Origin: RGIG8050 sp045588915
GTDB taxonomy: Bacteria; Bacillota; Clostridia; Christensenellales; UBA1242
DNA length: 64,000 nt
Direction of reading: 5' to 3'
Assembly: GCA_045588915.1 (NCBI GenBank)
Contig: JAZNFA010000008.1
Coordinates: forward strand, 1 to 64,000
In this document: in pieces, positions 55,347 through 63,257 of the stretch
Layout: each line of letters opens with the position of its first letter
Numbering within the stretch: the first letter of the stretch is position 1
The notes under the pieces: generated by a model
What the model was told of the DNA's origin: nothing
What the model saw: the letters and a program-made list of their open reading frames with translations, nothing else
Database searches by the model: none
Made by a program: the position numbers and the translations under genes

Positions 55347-56323
55347 TGAAACCATTGTCGGTTTATGTGCATATTCCTTTTTGCGAAAAAAGGTGTGGCT
55401 ATTGTGACTTTGTTTCTTGTACGCAAATCCAAAAAGTAGATGAATATTTAACATATTTGTGTGATGAAATTCGTGCTTTCGATTTCAGTGCTTATGAAGT
55501 TAAAACGATTTACATTGGTGGTGGTACACCCAGTTTATTAACGCCAAATCAGTTAGAAAAGTTGTTCAGATTATTACCGAAATGTTGTGGCGAAGTTACT
55601 CTGGAAGCCAATCCAAATTCTTTAACTCGTGCGAAATGCGAAGCTTATCGACATTTTGGCGTTAATCGACTTAGTCTTGGGGTGCAATCCTTTGATTTAG
55701 CGACTTTGCGTAATCTAGGGCGTTTACACGACGTTAAACAGGCTATCGATGCCATAAAGTTGGCTCACGAATATTTTGACAACGTTTCAATTGATTTAAT
55801 CAAAGATATTCCTGGTCATCCTTTTGTGACGCCACCGGCATCTGTTTTGAATCTGATTCAACACATTTCAATTTACTCGTTAACTAAAGATGATCACTGT
55901 GTTATGGAAACCGACGAACTTGTTAATTTACCAATCGAATTTAAACGTTATGAAGTCAGCAACTATGCGCGCAAGGGTTATGAATCACAGCACAATTTAG
56001 TCTATTGGATTGGTGGTGAATACGTTGGTTTTGGGGCAGGGGCACATTCTCTCTTGAACAATCAAAGGTTTTGTAACAGTAATGATATATTACATTATCA
56101 TCCTGAAACAGGAGAAACACGAACAGCTGACAGTATTCGTGCTGAACAAATTATGTTAGGGTTACGATTACGAACTGGCGTCACAAAAGATTTATTAAAA
56201 GGTAAAGAAAAGGAAATTCAGTTCTTGCTTGAAAATGATTTAATAACAATTACGCCAACACATATCATCGCCAGTGAAAAAGGCTTAAGAGTTTTAAATC
56301 AACTTTGGTTGAAACTCGTTTAA
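55346..56323 (+). CDS. hemW: HemW-like radical SAM protein
   Basis: 325 residues, about 50 shorter than usual. VHIPFCEKRCGYCDF gives the CxxxCxxC cluster motif with the extra Cys, IYIGGGTPSLL follows, and LSLGVQSF is typical. HemW is thought to insert or carry heme and is often misnamed coproporphyrinogen oxidase. The lepA-hemW pair is a common Bacillota order. Confidence 0.88.
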   Translation: MKPLSVYVHIPFCEKRCGYCDFVSCTQIQKVDEYLTYLCDEIRAFDFSAYEVKTIYIGGGTPSLLTPNQLEKLFRLLPKCCGEVTLEANPNSLTRAKCEAYRHFGVNRLSLGVQSFDLATLRNLGRLHDVKQAIDAIKLAHEYFDNVSIDLIKDIPGHPFVTPPASVLNLIQHISIYSLTKDDHCVMETDELVNLPIEFKRYEVSNYARKGYESQHNLVYWIGGEYVGFGAGAHSLLNNQRFCNSNDILHYHPETGETRTADSIRAEQIMLGLRLRTGVTKDLLKGKEKEIQFLLENDLITITPTHIIASEKGLRVLNQLWLKLV

Positions 56324-56334
56324 CAAAACATAAT

Positions 56335-56363
56335 TTGACAATTATTAAGATATTGGTTAAAAT
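56335..56363 (+). promoter_or_regulatory. Promoter of tRNA-Trp
   Basis: TTGACA (56335-56340), 17 bases, TAAAAT (56358-56363). Confidence 0.75.
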
Positions 56364-56377
56364 GAGTTATTAACCGT

Positions 56378-56451
56378 AGGGGGTTAATTTAATGGTAGAA
56401 TGGCGGTCTCCAAAACCGCTCATAAGGGTTCAATTCCTTTACCCCCTGCCA
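56378..56451 (+). tRNA. tRNA-Trp (CCA)
   Basis: Acceptor AGGGGGT pairs with ACCCCCT, the anticodon stem GCGGT/ACCGC encloses CTCCAAA (anticodon CCA), and the CCA end is encoded. Accessory genes begin just downstream, so its 3' end is a candidate integration site, but no repeated 3' end is visible in the window. Confidence 0.95.
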
Positions 56452-56527
56452 AGTGCACCTGCGTTTGAACACCAAAAAATGTTCTACATTTTTGTTGATG
56501 GAGTACCAGGAATTTTAATCATAAGAT

Positions 56528-56551
56528 AGCCAGTGAATAACTGGCTTTTTT
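56528..56551 (+). terminator. Terminator downstream of tRNA-Trp
   Basis: AGCCAG pairs with CTGGCT around TGAATAA, followed by TTTTT. It lies about 80 bases after the tRNA. Confidence 0.85.
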
Positions 56552-56678
56552 AATCCAAAATTTTGTGATTTTTGAATTGTTTTATTTGTGGCAGTAAAAC
56601 GATTAAATTATAAATTTATTTGTTATTTTAATATAGCACTAATGAATTTTTACGACGGATAAATTAGAAGGAGGAAAA

Positions 56679-56714
56679 ATGAGAAAGAGGTGCTATAATG
56701 GGTGGAGGAGGTAA
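56679..56714 (+). CDS. Short leader ORF overlapping the toxin gene start
   Basis: Eleven codons (MRKRCYNGWRR) directly after a strong AAGGAGG (56668-56674). It runs through the toxin start codon in another frame and ends at 56714. The toxin's own AGAGGT ribosome binding site lies inside it, so translating the leader could control toxin expression. It may be a coincidence of a strong ribosome site. Confidence 0.35.
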   Translation: MRKRCYNGWRR

Positions 56715-57021
56715 TGCCAGCGGTTTGTGGGGTGATGATTGGATTTCTGAAGAATCATTATTAAATCACTATAACCGGCATGGAAGAAATACCAATACAA
56801 AGACAAAAGAAGAATATCTAGCTAAAGCAAAAAACTTTGTAAAATCAAATTCTTACGGTACTTTGACAAAAACAGATAGTCGTGGTTCGACTTATATGTA
56901 TAATCCTAATACTAATGAATTTGCGATTGTATCGAAGGGTGGACAAATTGTTACTTATTTTAATCCTTCAAGTGGTATAAGATATTGGGAAGAAAGTATT
57001 TTGCCAAGGATAGAAGAATGA
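56698..57021 (+). CDS. Orphan polymorphic-toxin C-terminal domain (BECR-type RNase-like)
   Basis: 107 residues. LLNHYNRHGRNTN, YLAKAKNFVKS, then YNPNTNEFAIVSKGGQIVTYF resemble the nuclease end of CdiA/RHS-type toxins and phage BECR-like RNases. No secretion or delivery domain is attached, and a Gly/Asn-rich start (MGGGGNASG) looks like a domain-junction remnant. It is followed by a CPCC-type gene that could be its partner. RNase activity is inferred only. Confidence 0.6.
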   Translation: MGGGGNASGLWGDDWISEESLLNHYNRHGRNTNTKTKEEYLAKAKNFVKSNSYGTLTKTDSRGSTYMYNPNTNEFAIVSKGGQIVTYFNPSSGIRYWEESILPRIEE

Positions 57022-57053
57022 AAAAATTTAGAAAAATTAAGGAGAAAAATAAA

Positions 57054-57272
57054 ATGAAAAGTTTAATCGAAATGTATAAATTACCACATAAATGTGCTTG
57101 TTGTGAACAATACGAAATTAATATTGAACATGATATTTGCCCTGTTTGCGGTTGGGAAGATGATTGTGTTCAAAATTATGACCATGACTTTGCTGGTGGG
57201 GCTAATGAATTAAGTTTGAATGAATATCGCAAACAGTGGTTAGAAAGCATAAAGGCTGGTAAGCATGGATAA
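57054..57272 (+). CDS. CPCC-type cysteine-rich protein, possible immunity protein
   Basis: 72 residues. The CACC start (usual CPCC), then HDICPVCGWEDDCVQNYDHDF and GGANELSLNEYRKQW match the CPCC family, known as immunity proteins in polymorphic toxin loci. AAGGAG favours the ATG at 57054; ATG 57018 overlaps the toxin stop as ATGA. It overlaps the next gene by 8 bases. Confidence 0.75.
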   Translation: MKSLIEMYKLPHKCACCEQYEINIEHDICPVCGWEDDCVQNYDHDFAGGANELSLNEYRKQWLESIKAGKHG

Positions 57273-58002
57273 TGCAAAGATCGCTGCATTAATTAAATCA
57301 CAAGACTTTGAAATACCTACTGAATACGAACAAGGGAAAGTTAAGAATAAACGAAAACTAGTACGCAATGAATTTGAAACAGTCGGTAAATATGATATGC
57401 CATTTATTCGCAATCAAGATATCAATGTTGAAAAAATAGATTTATGGTGTTATACACGCGCTAAAAACAATGATACTGCTAACCAAAATAAAACTATTCA
57501 TTTTTTTACATACGACTGGCTATTTAATGAGGTTTATGATAATCCAGAAAAGGTAACACAAAAATTAAAACAATATTATGCTGTTTTGACACCTGATTTT
57601 AGTGTCTATATTGATATGCCAATCGCAGTGCAAATATATAATACTTTTAAAAACCGTTGGTGTGGGGCTTATTTGCAAAGATTAGGGTTAAAAGTAATTC
57701 CAACAATTGAGTGGGGAAATGAAGACAGTTTTGAATTCTGTTTTGATGGTATTGAAACAGGTTCCATAGTGGCAGTAGCAACATATCATCGTGATGATAA
57801 AGAGGCATTTTTAAAAGGATATACAAAAATGCTAGAGGTCATTAAACCAAGACACATAATTTGTTATGGTGAAAAAATTAGTGGTATGGATGGCAATATT
57901 ACCTTTGTAAATCCTTTTGATTATCAAGAATTAAAAAACAAAATGGGTGAAACCGAATTCCTTAAAAAATATATGTCTGGAGAACTTTATCCGTCAAGAT
58001 AA
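57265..58002 (+). CDS. DUF4417 family protein
   Basis: 245 residues. HFFTYDWLFNEVYDNPEKV, VLTPDFSVYIDMP and NRWCGAYLQRLGLKVIPTIEW are the DUF4417 hallmarks. The family is of unknown function and common in phages and conjugative elements. It overlaps the CPCC gene, so toxin, CPCC and DUF4417 may be one unit. Confidence 0.85.
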   Translation: MDNAKIAALIKSQDFEIPTEYEQGKVKNKRKLVRNEFETVGKYDMPFIRNQDINVEKIDLWCYTRAKNNDTANQNKTIHFFTYDWLFNEVYDNPEKVTQKLKQYYAVLTPDFSVYIDMPIAVQIYNTFKNRWCGAYLQRLGLKVIPTIEWGNEDSFEFCFDGIETGSIVAVATYHRDDKEAFLKGYTKMLEVIKPRHIICYGEKISGMDGNITFVNPFDYQELKNKMGETEFLKKYMSGELYPSR

Positions 58003-58010
58003 GGGGGTAT

Positions 58011-58457
58011 ATGCAAGATTTAAAATTAACGATTGATTTGTTGCCTAAAGGTGCTTGGGGTAAAGATTTTAGTATTACGCTACCCAAAAAAGATTGGGAT
58101 AGATTACGCTATGCCACATATGAAGCGGCAGAATATCAGTGTGAAATTTGTGGTACTAAACCCGAAACACTGGAAGCCCACGAAGTTTGGGATTTTGATA
58201 TTCCTAGTCGAACATAAACCTTAGTTGAAATAAAAGCGTTGTGTCCAGCTTGTCATGGTGTAAAACATTTTCGTAACTCGGTACGAATTGGTTATGGTGA
58301 ACAAGCCAAACATCACTTTATGAAAGTTAATCATTGTGGTTTAGATACATTAACCAGACATTATTTAGATGCAGAGTCTTTGTTTAAACAACGCAATCAA
58401 GTTAAGCAGTGGCAAATGAAAGCACCGTTGTTAGATGACCTTGGCATTGGTTATTAA
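58011..58457 (+). pseudogene. HNH-like zinc nuclease gene with an in-frame stop
   Basis: One frame of 149 codons with a single TAA at 58215-58217. Before it: YQCEICGTKPETLEAHEVWDF; after it: TLVEIKALCPACHGVKH. Together these give the CxxC, HE and CxxCH of an HNH-like metal site. The stop replaces a position that is probably Gln (CAA to TAA). An ATG with GGGGGTAT begins it. The upstream part alone lacks the second Cys pair, so it is probably inactive. Confidence 0.7.
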
Positions 58458-58502
58458 AATATCCAATATATCTCGTATTTTATTATTTCTATATTAGAAC
58501 AA

Positions 58503-58754
58503 TTCCTTTCTTTATCTTTGCTTTTTGTCGCCCAGAGGGGTAGCATTGTTTGGTTCGCTGTTGTCAACGGAAGAAAAATATCGCTTAAACAATTTAATAA
58601 AAGAATTAAGTCAGGGAATACCTGGCTTTTTTAGTGTGTATTGCAAAGACAATATTTTTCTTCTGTTTCGTTGACATCTGCGTTGATAGTTAAGGAACTA
58701 ACAAAACAAACAATGCAGGGGGTTGGTCGCCAAAAGGCAAATCTAAAAAAGGAG
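58503..58754. repeat. About 250-bp imperfect inverted repeat (MITE-like or large stem-loop)
   Basis: This 310-base gap holds no gene. Left-arm segments pair with right-arm segments in mirror order: 58503-58520 with 58738-58754, 58521-58536 with 58726-58737, GCATTGTTTG (58543-58552) with its complement (58707-58716), and TGTCAACGGAAGAAAAATAT (58562-58581) with 58652-58676 apart from a 5-base bulge. A terminator hairpin is at the tip (58609-58632). The right end supplies the ribosome binding site of the next gene. Confidence 0.7.
58609..58632 (+). terminator. Terminator at the centre of the palindrome
   Basis: AGTCAGG pairs with CCTGGCT (one T-G pair) around GAATA, followed by TTTTT. Confidence 0.8.
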
Positions 58755-58766
58755 GAAAAACGGACA

Positions 58767-59018
58767 ATGGAAAAAGAAGTTCTCGAAAAATATTATCTCA
58801 AAGAATTTCTCTACCTAGATGGTGCTTATGAAATCATCTTCAATATCGTAGATATTAACTTCGATAAAAAGACCATTAATGTTGCCGTAACCAAGTGTGG
58901 TGGTATTAGCGTACGAGAATACGACTTACACCAAGATGAAAACGGTAACTGGTATTTCAACTACGGCATCATGCAAGACGAAATTCAAATTAACGAATTT
59001 GAAACAATTAAAGATTAA
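58767..59018 (+). CDS. Hypothetical mobile-element protein
   Basis: 83 residues, acidic, mostly beta-strand in pattern (YEIIFNIVDINFDKKTINVAV). No family recognised. AAGGAGG lies at the edge of the palindrome and fixes the ATG at 58767. It leads the run to ardA (11 bases apart), so it is probably part of the same transcript. Confidence 0.6.
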   Translation: MEKEVLEKYYLKEFLYLDGAYEIIFNIVDINFDKKTINVAVTKCGGISVREYDLHQDENGNWYFNYGIMQDEIQINEFETIKD

Positions 59019-59029
59019 AAGGAGTAATT

Positions 59030-59581
59030 ATGCAAAATCAAATTAAAATCGTTATTGGCTCTTGGGGGTCATATAACGAATGTAACAACCGAGCATTAGG
59101 CTCGAAATGGTTAGATTTGTCTGACTATGCAGATTGGGACGAAATCGAAACCGAACTCAAAGAACAAGGTTTTGAATTAGACGGTCTTGATGAAGAATTA
59201 TTTATTCAAGATATTGAAGGTATCTACGATAATTCTATTAACTGGGATTATGTACACCCAAAACCTTTATTTGAAACCTTAAAAGAAAGTGGCGTTTTAG
59301 ACAACGACTACAAATACGAAGAATTGACTGCCTATCTTGAAATTCGCTGTTGGTCTGATTTCAAAGAGTTAGTAGATAAAGACGGCGAATATTGGGACAG
59401 CGATATTCACTATTACAAAGGTTACGACTGGGAAGATTACGGTCGAGAAATGTTTGAATGCTGTGGATACCACATCCCAGATGTAATTGAAAATTTTATC
59501 GACTTTGAAGCCTATGGGAAATATACCGGCGATTGTTACGCAGAAGAATGCGAAAACGGCATCATTGAAATATGTGCCTAA
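59030..59581 (+). CDS. ardA: Antirestriction protein ArdA
   Basis: 183 residues, strongly acidic, a DNA-mimic composition. VIGSWGSYNECNNRALGSKWLDL, LDEELFIQDIEG and the antirestriction motif region VIENFIDFEAYGKYTGD match ArdA. It blocks type I restriction enzymes after conjugative entry. AAAGGAG precedes the ATG. It signals a conjugative or integrative element. Confidence 0.92.
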   Translation: MQNQIKIVIGSWGSYNECNNRALGSKWLDLSDYADWDEIETELKEQGFELDGLDEELFIQDIEGIYDNSINWDYVHPKPLFETLKESGVLDNDYKYEELTAYLEIRCWSDFKELVDKDGEYWDSDIHYYKGYDWEDYGREMFECCGYHIPDVIENFIDFEAYGKYTGDCYAEECENGIIEICA

Positions 59582-59596
59582 TTAAAAGGAGTAAAA

Positions 59597-60010
59597 ATGA
59601 ATACAACACAATTAGAAAGAAAACAAAAAGCAATAGAACTAATGAAAGAATTAAAAATCTATAAACCTTATATAGATGGTTTTATAAAGGAAAACAATGT
59701 TTGTTATTACGAAAACTTTGCAGGCTTTTGGGCTTGGCAAGATAAAGAACTTGAAGATAAAATCAAAGAAATTGAAACACAAAATAATTGTACTGTTTAT
59801 GCAGTTACACACGAATTTACATCTTTCGGTGAATGTTACGATTTCTTGATTGTTACCGATTACAAAGAAGATTGGGAATACCTACTCACAAAAGCCGAAC
59901 AAGGATTTTATGCTACTGCTTATGTTTGGAATAAAGACGATGAATACTGCAGTGAATTTGGCGATATTTCCGTTGTAAGTTTTGGTGGTGGAATTAAAAG
60001 GGTAGGTTGA
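59597..60010 (+). CDS. Conserved mobile-element protein of unknown function
   Basis: 137 residues. GFIKENNVCYYENFAGFW, CTVYAVTHEFTSFGECYDFLIV and VSFGGGIKR are strong local patterns. I recall similar proteins next to ArdA genes in elements of gut Bacillota, but no function is known. AAAAGGAG lies before the ATG. It overlaps the upstream limit of the PcfK frame. Confidence 0.6.
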   Translation: MNTTQLERKQKAIELMKELKIYKPYIDGFIKENNVCYYENFAGFWAWQDKELEDKIKEIETQNNCTVYAVTHEFTSFGECYDFLIVTDYKEDWEYLLTKAEQGFYATAYVWNKDDEYCSEFGDISVVSFGGGIKRVG

Positions 60011-60012
60011 CG

Positions 60013-60561
60013 ATGATAACACTAAACTTAACAGCTAATAACCCAGCTGAACGGAAAATTAAAGACTACCTTGAACAAAATGCCAGCGAAGAACTGGCAA
60101 ACAAAATTAACAACGGTGTTCAAATCCAAAAAGATAGCTTAACACTAATTAACAAAAAAGACCTGACTGGCTTTATGAAATATGCAACCGAAGAAGCAAG
60201 AAAACAAGCAAGTCAAGGTTCGCAATATGCGTGTATTGAAGATAGGACTGTCTATGGCTGGGCAGTCCATTTCTTTGAAGAAGACAGTATTGAAGGCAAA
60301 CTATTCAATTTAGATGGTACGGAATACAAACCAGCCGTTAAAGAAAAATCGAAATCAGTAACACCAAAAGAACCAGAAAAGAAAGAATCACAACCAACCT
60401 TATTTGATTTACTCGGCGATGATTTTACGATGCCGACAATACCAACGACTACGAAACCAGTAGCAAAAGTAGATGTTCCACTCGAACCGAAAGACAAAAC
60501 AGATAACAAATATTTGTCTATCTTGAATGAAATTTTAGGTGGAATCGTAAAGGAGTTTTAA
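60013..60561 (+). CDS. PcfK-like protein
   Basis: 182 residues. ASEELANKINNGVQIQKDSLTLINKKDLTGFMKYATEEARK, beyond the limit shown here in parts (ASEELANKINNG; DLTGFMKYATEEARK), and VYGWAVHFFEEDSIEG match the PcfK family. A Pro/Thr/Lys-rich linker fills residues 115-165. PcfK is encoded beside PcfJ in conjugative plasmids such as pCF10; its role is not settled. The start is the ATG at 60013, with GGGTAGG before it. Confidence 0.88.
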   Translation: MITLNLTANNPAERKIKDYLEQNASEELANKINNGVQIQKDSLTLINKKDLTGFMKYATEEARKQASQGSQYACIEDRTVYGWAVHFFEEDSIEGKLFNLDGTEYKPAVKEKSKSVTPKEPEKKESQPTLFDLLGDDFTMPTIPTTTKPVAKVDVPLEPKDKTDNKYLSILNEILGGIVKEF

Positions 60562-60563
60562 CT

Positions 60564-61874
60564 ATGATTAAAATTAAAAACATTAGAAAAATCCCCAAAG
60601 TAATGTTAAAGAAAATTGAAAAATTAGATAAAGAATATTATCCAAAACCGGACGGACACAAACGCTTTTATAAGTATTATACCTTGTTCAATCGTGAACT
60701 TTGTGAAGTGATTGTCGCCGTTAGACACTATTACAAACGATGGTACTGCAAACAAGTTGTGGTGCACGGTATTCACACAGATAAGGTTTTCTTGCGTGAT
60801 ATAGCCTTAATAGCCGGCTTTTATGCGATTGGCTGGTATCGTGATGGCATTTCTAAGTACGAACATTGGTATGATTACGACTGGGGTTACAACGATGAAA
60901 AGTACTTTAATCTGTATGCTCCCATAGTTAATAAAGACTTCATTTTGACATTACCCGAATACAAATATTCAGCCGTCAATTTGTATCCACACAATGATGT
61001 TTTGCAATACTTAAAAGCTTTTGAACAATACCCACAATCCGAGTTATTAGTTAAAGCAAACTTGGGTGAATATGCCACTAGTAAAATGATTTTAAGGCAG
61101 TGTGCCAAAGATAAACAGTTTTGTAAGTGGCTTTACCAAAACCGTGATGAAGTCAAACATTCGGGTTATATTAGTTCGATTATTCGTGCATACAAAGAAA
61201 AACGCAGTGTTAAAGAAATGTATGCCTACGATAATTTCAAAAAGAGTTTTGATCGTCCAGATAACTTCAAACGCTTAAAGGAAATGTTCACTGGTGCAGA
61301 ACGCAAAAAGTTTTTAGAGTACCTAATTAAACAAAAGACAGATGGCTATTGTTACCAAGATTATTTAACTGCTTGTGAATATTTACAGTTAGATATGTCT
61401 TTGGATAAAAACAGATACCCACACGATTTTCAAAGATGGCACGATATTAGGATAGACCAATATCATACACAAAAAGCGATTGATGATAAAAAAGCTAAAA
61501 AAGAATTATACGCAAGGTTTTCAAAAGTTGCGAAGAAATATCTATCACTTGAACGCGTCATGTTAAAAGATAATTATGTCTGCTTGATTGCAAAAAGTCC
61601 AGCACAGTTAATTCACGAAGGCAAAGAACTTAATCACTGTGTCGGAAGAATGAATTACGACCAAAAGTTTGCACGAGAAGAAAGTTTAATTTTCTTTATA
61701 CGAAATCGGTTATCCCCAAATACACCGTATGTAACTTTGGAATATTCACCGACAAAGCATAAAGTCTTGCAGTGTTACGCCGATAGCGACAGTAAACCAA
61801 CCGACGAAGTTTTGAACTTTGTCAATAAGGTATGGCTACCATTTGCCAACCGAAAGATTAAAAAAATTGCATAA
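60564..61874 (+). CDS. PcfJ-like protein
   Basis: 436 residues. The C-terminal HEGKELNHCVGRMNYDQKF and PYVTLEYSPTKHKVLQCYA are the PcfJ hallmark. The N-terminal half is basic and aromatic-rich with RYYKR-type segments. It lies 3 bases after the pcfK-like gene, the usual pair. Function in transfer is not defined. Confidence 0.88.
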   Translation: MIKIKNIRKIPKVMLKKIEKLDKEYYPKPDGHKRFYKYYTLFNRELCEVIVAVRHYYKRWYCKQVVVHGIHTDKVFLRDIALIAGFYAIGWYRDGISKYEHWYDYDWGYNDEKYFNLYAPIVNKDFILTLPEYKYSAVNLYPHNDVLQYLKAFEQYPQSELLVKANLGEYATSKMILRQCAKDKQFCKWLYQNRDEVKHSGYISSIIRAYKEKRSVKEMYAYDNFKKSFDRPDNFKRLKEMFTGAERKKFLEYLIKQKTDGYCYQDYLTACEYLQLDMSLDKNRYPHDFQRWHDIRIDQYHTQKAIDDKKAKKELYARFSKVAKKYLSLERVMLKDNYVCLIAKSPAQLIHEGKELNHCVGRMNYDQKFAREESLIFFIRNRLSPNTPYVTLEYSPTKHKVLQCYADSDSKPTDEVLNFVNKVWLPFANRKIKKIA

Positions 61875-61889
61875 TAAGGAGAAAACAAA

Positions 61890-62123
61890 ATGAACAATTT
61901 TTACAGAATTAAAGGGTACGACCCAAAACACGATTTTACATTTATCTTAGACAGCCACGGTATGTTTGAAAAGAAATGGCAGTTTAGTTCTTTTCTGATA
62001 CAAAGAGGATTGAAAGTATTAGACATTTTCGATATCTCTGACACAACAGAATTTCCACCTGTGCCAGAAAATAAAAGTCATTTATATTTAAGAAAGAGTA
62101 TAGTAGGAAAGTTAATCGTCTAA
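61890..62123 (+). CDS. Hypothetical small mobile-element protein
   Basis: 77 residues with FTFILDSHGMFEKKWQFSSFL, a pattern seen in short proteins of similar elements. No known function. AAGGAGAAAAC is the ribosome binding site. It overlaps the end of the XRE gene by 12 bases on the opposite strand. Confidence 0.55.
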   Translation: MNNFYRIKGYDPKHDFTFILDSHGMFEKKWQFSSFLIQRGLKVLDIFDISDTTEFPPVPENKSHLYLRKSIVGKLIV

Positions 62124-62345
62124 ATCTTTAAATAACGGGTCGTCAAAGAAATCTTTTAATGAAATTTCAAGTGTCGAACAAATTTGATAAATTAAATCAG
62201 AACTTACATTTTTAATATTTGCACTGATTAAAGTAGAAATGGTGGAACGAGATATTCCGCCATTTTTAAATAAAGCATATTGATTCATACCTTTTTCTTT
62301 CAACAGGTTTTTAACTCTTTGTGAGATTGCTTCGTGTAATTTCAT
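62112..62345 (-). CDS. XRE-family transcriptional regulator
   Basis: 77 residues, essentially a single helix-turn-helix (KEKGMNQYALFKNGGISRSTISTL, helix-turn-helix near 20-42). Such small Cro/CI-like proteins repress by binding palindromes. Three GTTCAA...TTGAAC-type palindromes lie just upstream, one covering its own promoter region, so it is probably autoregulated and controls the divergent SLOG gene. Confidence 0.9.
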   Translation of the reverse strand: MKLHEAISQRVKNLLKEKGMNQYALFKNGGISRSTISTLISANIKNVSSDLIYQICSTLEISLKDFFDDPLFKDLDD

Positions 62346-62364
62346 AATTCTATTCCTTAAAAGC

Positions 62365-62380
62365 GTTCAATATATTGAAT
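62365..62380. promoter_or_regulatory. Operator palindrome O1
   Basis: GTTCAATATATTGAAT, next to a minus-strand TATAAT (62384-62379) that probably serves the XRE gene. Confidence 0.75.
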
Positions 62381-62405
62381 TATATTATTGACATCGAATT
62401 AAGAA

Positions 62406-62421
62406 GTTCAACCCATTGAAC
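62406..62421. promoter_or_regulatory. Operator palindrome O2
   Basis: GTTCAACCCATTGAAC; its centre is 41 bp from O1 (about four helical turns), between the two promoters. Confidence 0.8.
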
Positions 62422-62427
62422 TATCGT

Positions 62428-62456
62428 TTGCCATAAACTGATATTGGTCTTATAAT
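62428..62456 (+). promoter_or_regulatory. Promoter of the SLOG gene
   Basis: TTGCCA (62428-62433), 17 bases, TATAAT (62451-62456). Expected transcription start is near 62463, inside O3. Confidence 0.8.
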
Positions 62457-62457
62457 A

Positions 62458-62473
62458 GTTCAACTCATTGAAC
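62458..62473. promoter_or_regulatory. Operator palindrome O3
   Basis: GTTCAACTCATTGAAC; its centre is 52 bp from O2 (about five turns). It covers the start point of the SLOG promoter, so repressor binding should block it. Confidence 0.8.
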
Positions 62474-62478
62474 ATATT

Positions 62479-62919
62479 ATGGGAAGAAAAACAACATTTA
62501 TTGGGCATAGAGATTTTTTGCCTAGCGATATAGAACAACGGTTAAAGTCTGCTGTACAAAAAGAAATAGATTCTGGTTGTCGTAATTTTATTATTGGCTC
62601 TCATGGTGAATTTGATAGACTTGCTTTAAGTGTTTGTAAGTCAATGCGACAAATTTATCCTGATATAAAAATTGAAGTTGCGATAACCAGTTTTAACCAA
62701 GACTACTATGATGTAGAAACGGTAATGTTTGAAATTGAAGAAGTGCATTACAAACGACGAATTATCGAAAGTAATAAACAAATGATTGACGCTTGCGATA
62801 CTTTGATTTGTTATGTTAGACCAAACAGTTGGAATAGTGGGGCGAAAGAAGTATTAAATTATGCACAAAGTAATAATAAAACAATTATCAACATAGGAGA
62901 AAAAAATGAACTTAATTAG
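62479..62919 (+). CDS. SLOG-superfamily (DUF1273-like) protein
   Basis: 146 residues. TFIGHRDFLP at the start, NFIIGSHGEFDRLAL (nucleotide-binding turn) and SGAKEVLNYAQ... IINI match SLOG-fold proteins of the DUF1273 type. SLOG domains bind or release nucleotide ligands in several anti-phage and signalling systems. No effector domain is fused. No ribosome binding site is clear. It overlaps the next gene by 14 bases. Confidence 0.75.
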   Translation: MGRKTTFIGHRDFLPSDIEQRLKSAVQKEIDSGCRNFIIGSHGEFDRLALSVCKSMRQIYPDIKIEVAITSFNQDYYDVETVMFEIEEVHYKRRIIESNKQMIDACDTLICYVRPNSWNSGAKEVLNYAQSNNKTIINIGEKNELN

Positions 62920-63139
62920 AACTATTCACGAAAAATTTTTAGAACGCAATCCTGATGCAGACTATAACAAGCTATTCAGTAAAACTATTGAAAAGGAAAA
63001 AGAATTATTAGCATCTTTAACAGATGAACAAAAATCATTATTAAATCAATTATTAGATGATTATCAGTATTTACAGTTGCTTGACCAAGTTGAACTGATA
63101 AAGTTTACATTATCTTCAGTAAAAGAAGTGTGTAAATAA
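62906..63139 (+). CDS. Small helical protein, partner of the SLOG gene
   Basis: 77 residues, helical and Lys/Glu/Leu-rich, soluble. It begins inside the SLOG gene with AGGAGAAAAA as its ribosome binding site, so the two are coupled. It resembles short DUF6809-type proteins of mobile elements, but I am not sure. Confidence 0.5.
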   Translation: MNLIRTIHEKFLERNPDADYNKLFSKTIEKEKELLASLTDEQKSLLNQLLDDYQYLQLLDQVELIKFTLSSVKEVCK

Positions 63140-63223
63140 TTAAAAATCAATTTAATTATATAAGGTGTTCAAATAAAATTTTATCACAATGTTGTGTACC
63201 TTTATTCTTATAAATAAAAAAAA

Positions 63224-63252
63224 TTGACAAACAAGCTAAATTTTGGTATAAA
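63224..63252 (+). promoter_or_regulatory. Leaderless promoter of the toxin-like gene
   Basis: TTGACA (63224-63229), 17 bases, TATAAA (63247-63252), then 5 bases to a GTG at 63258. Confidence 0.65.
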
Positions 63253-63257
63253 AAAGT

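Noticed and set aside
56430..56451. Duplicated tRNA-Trp 3' end marking an element boundary
   Set aside because: I looked for a second copy of the ACCCCCTGCCA end and saw none in the window; the far boundary must lie outside if it exists.
58215..58217. In-frame TAA as recoding to glutamine
   Set aside because: All other genes end normally at TAA, and only this gene has an internal one, so a plain nonsense mutation is simpler.
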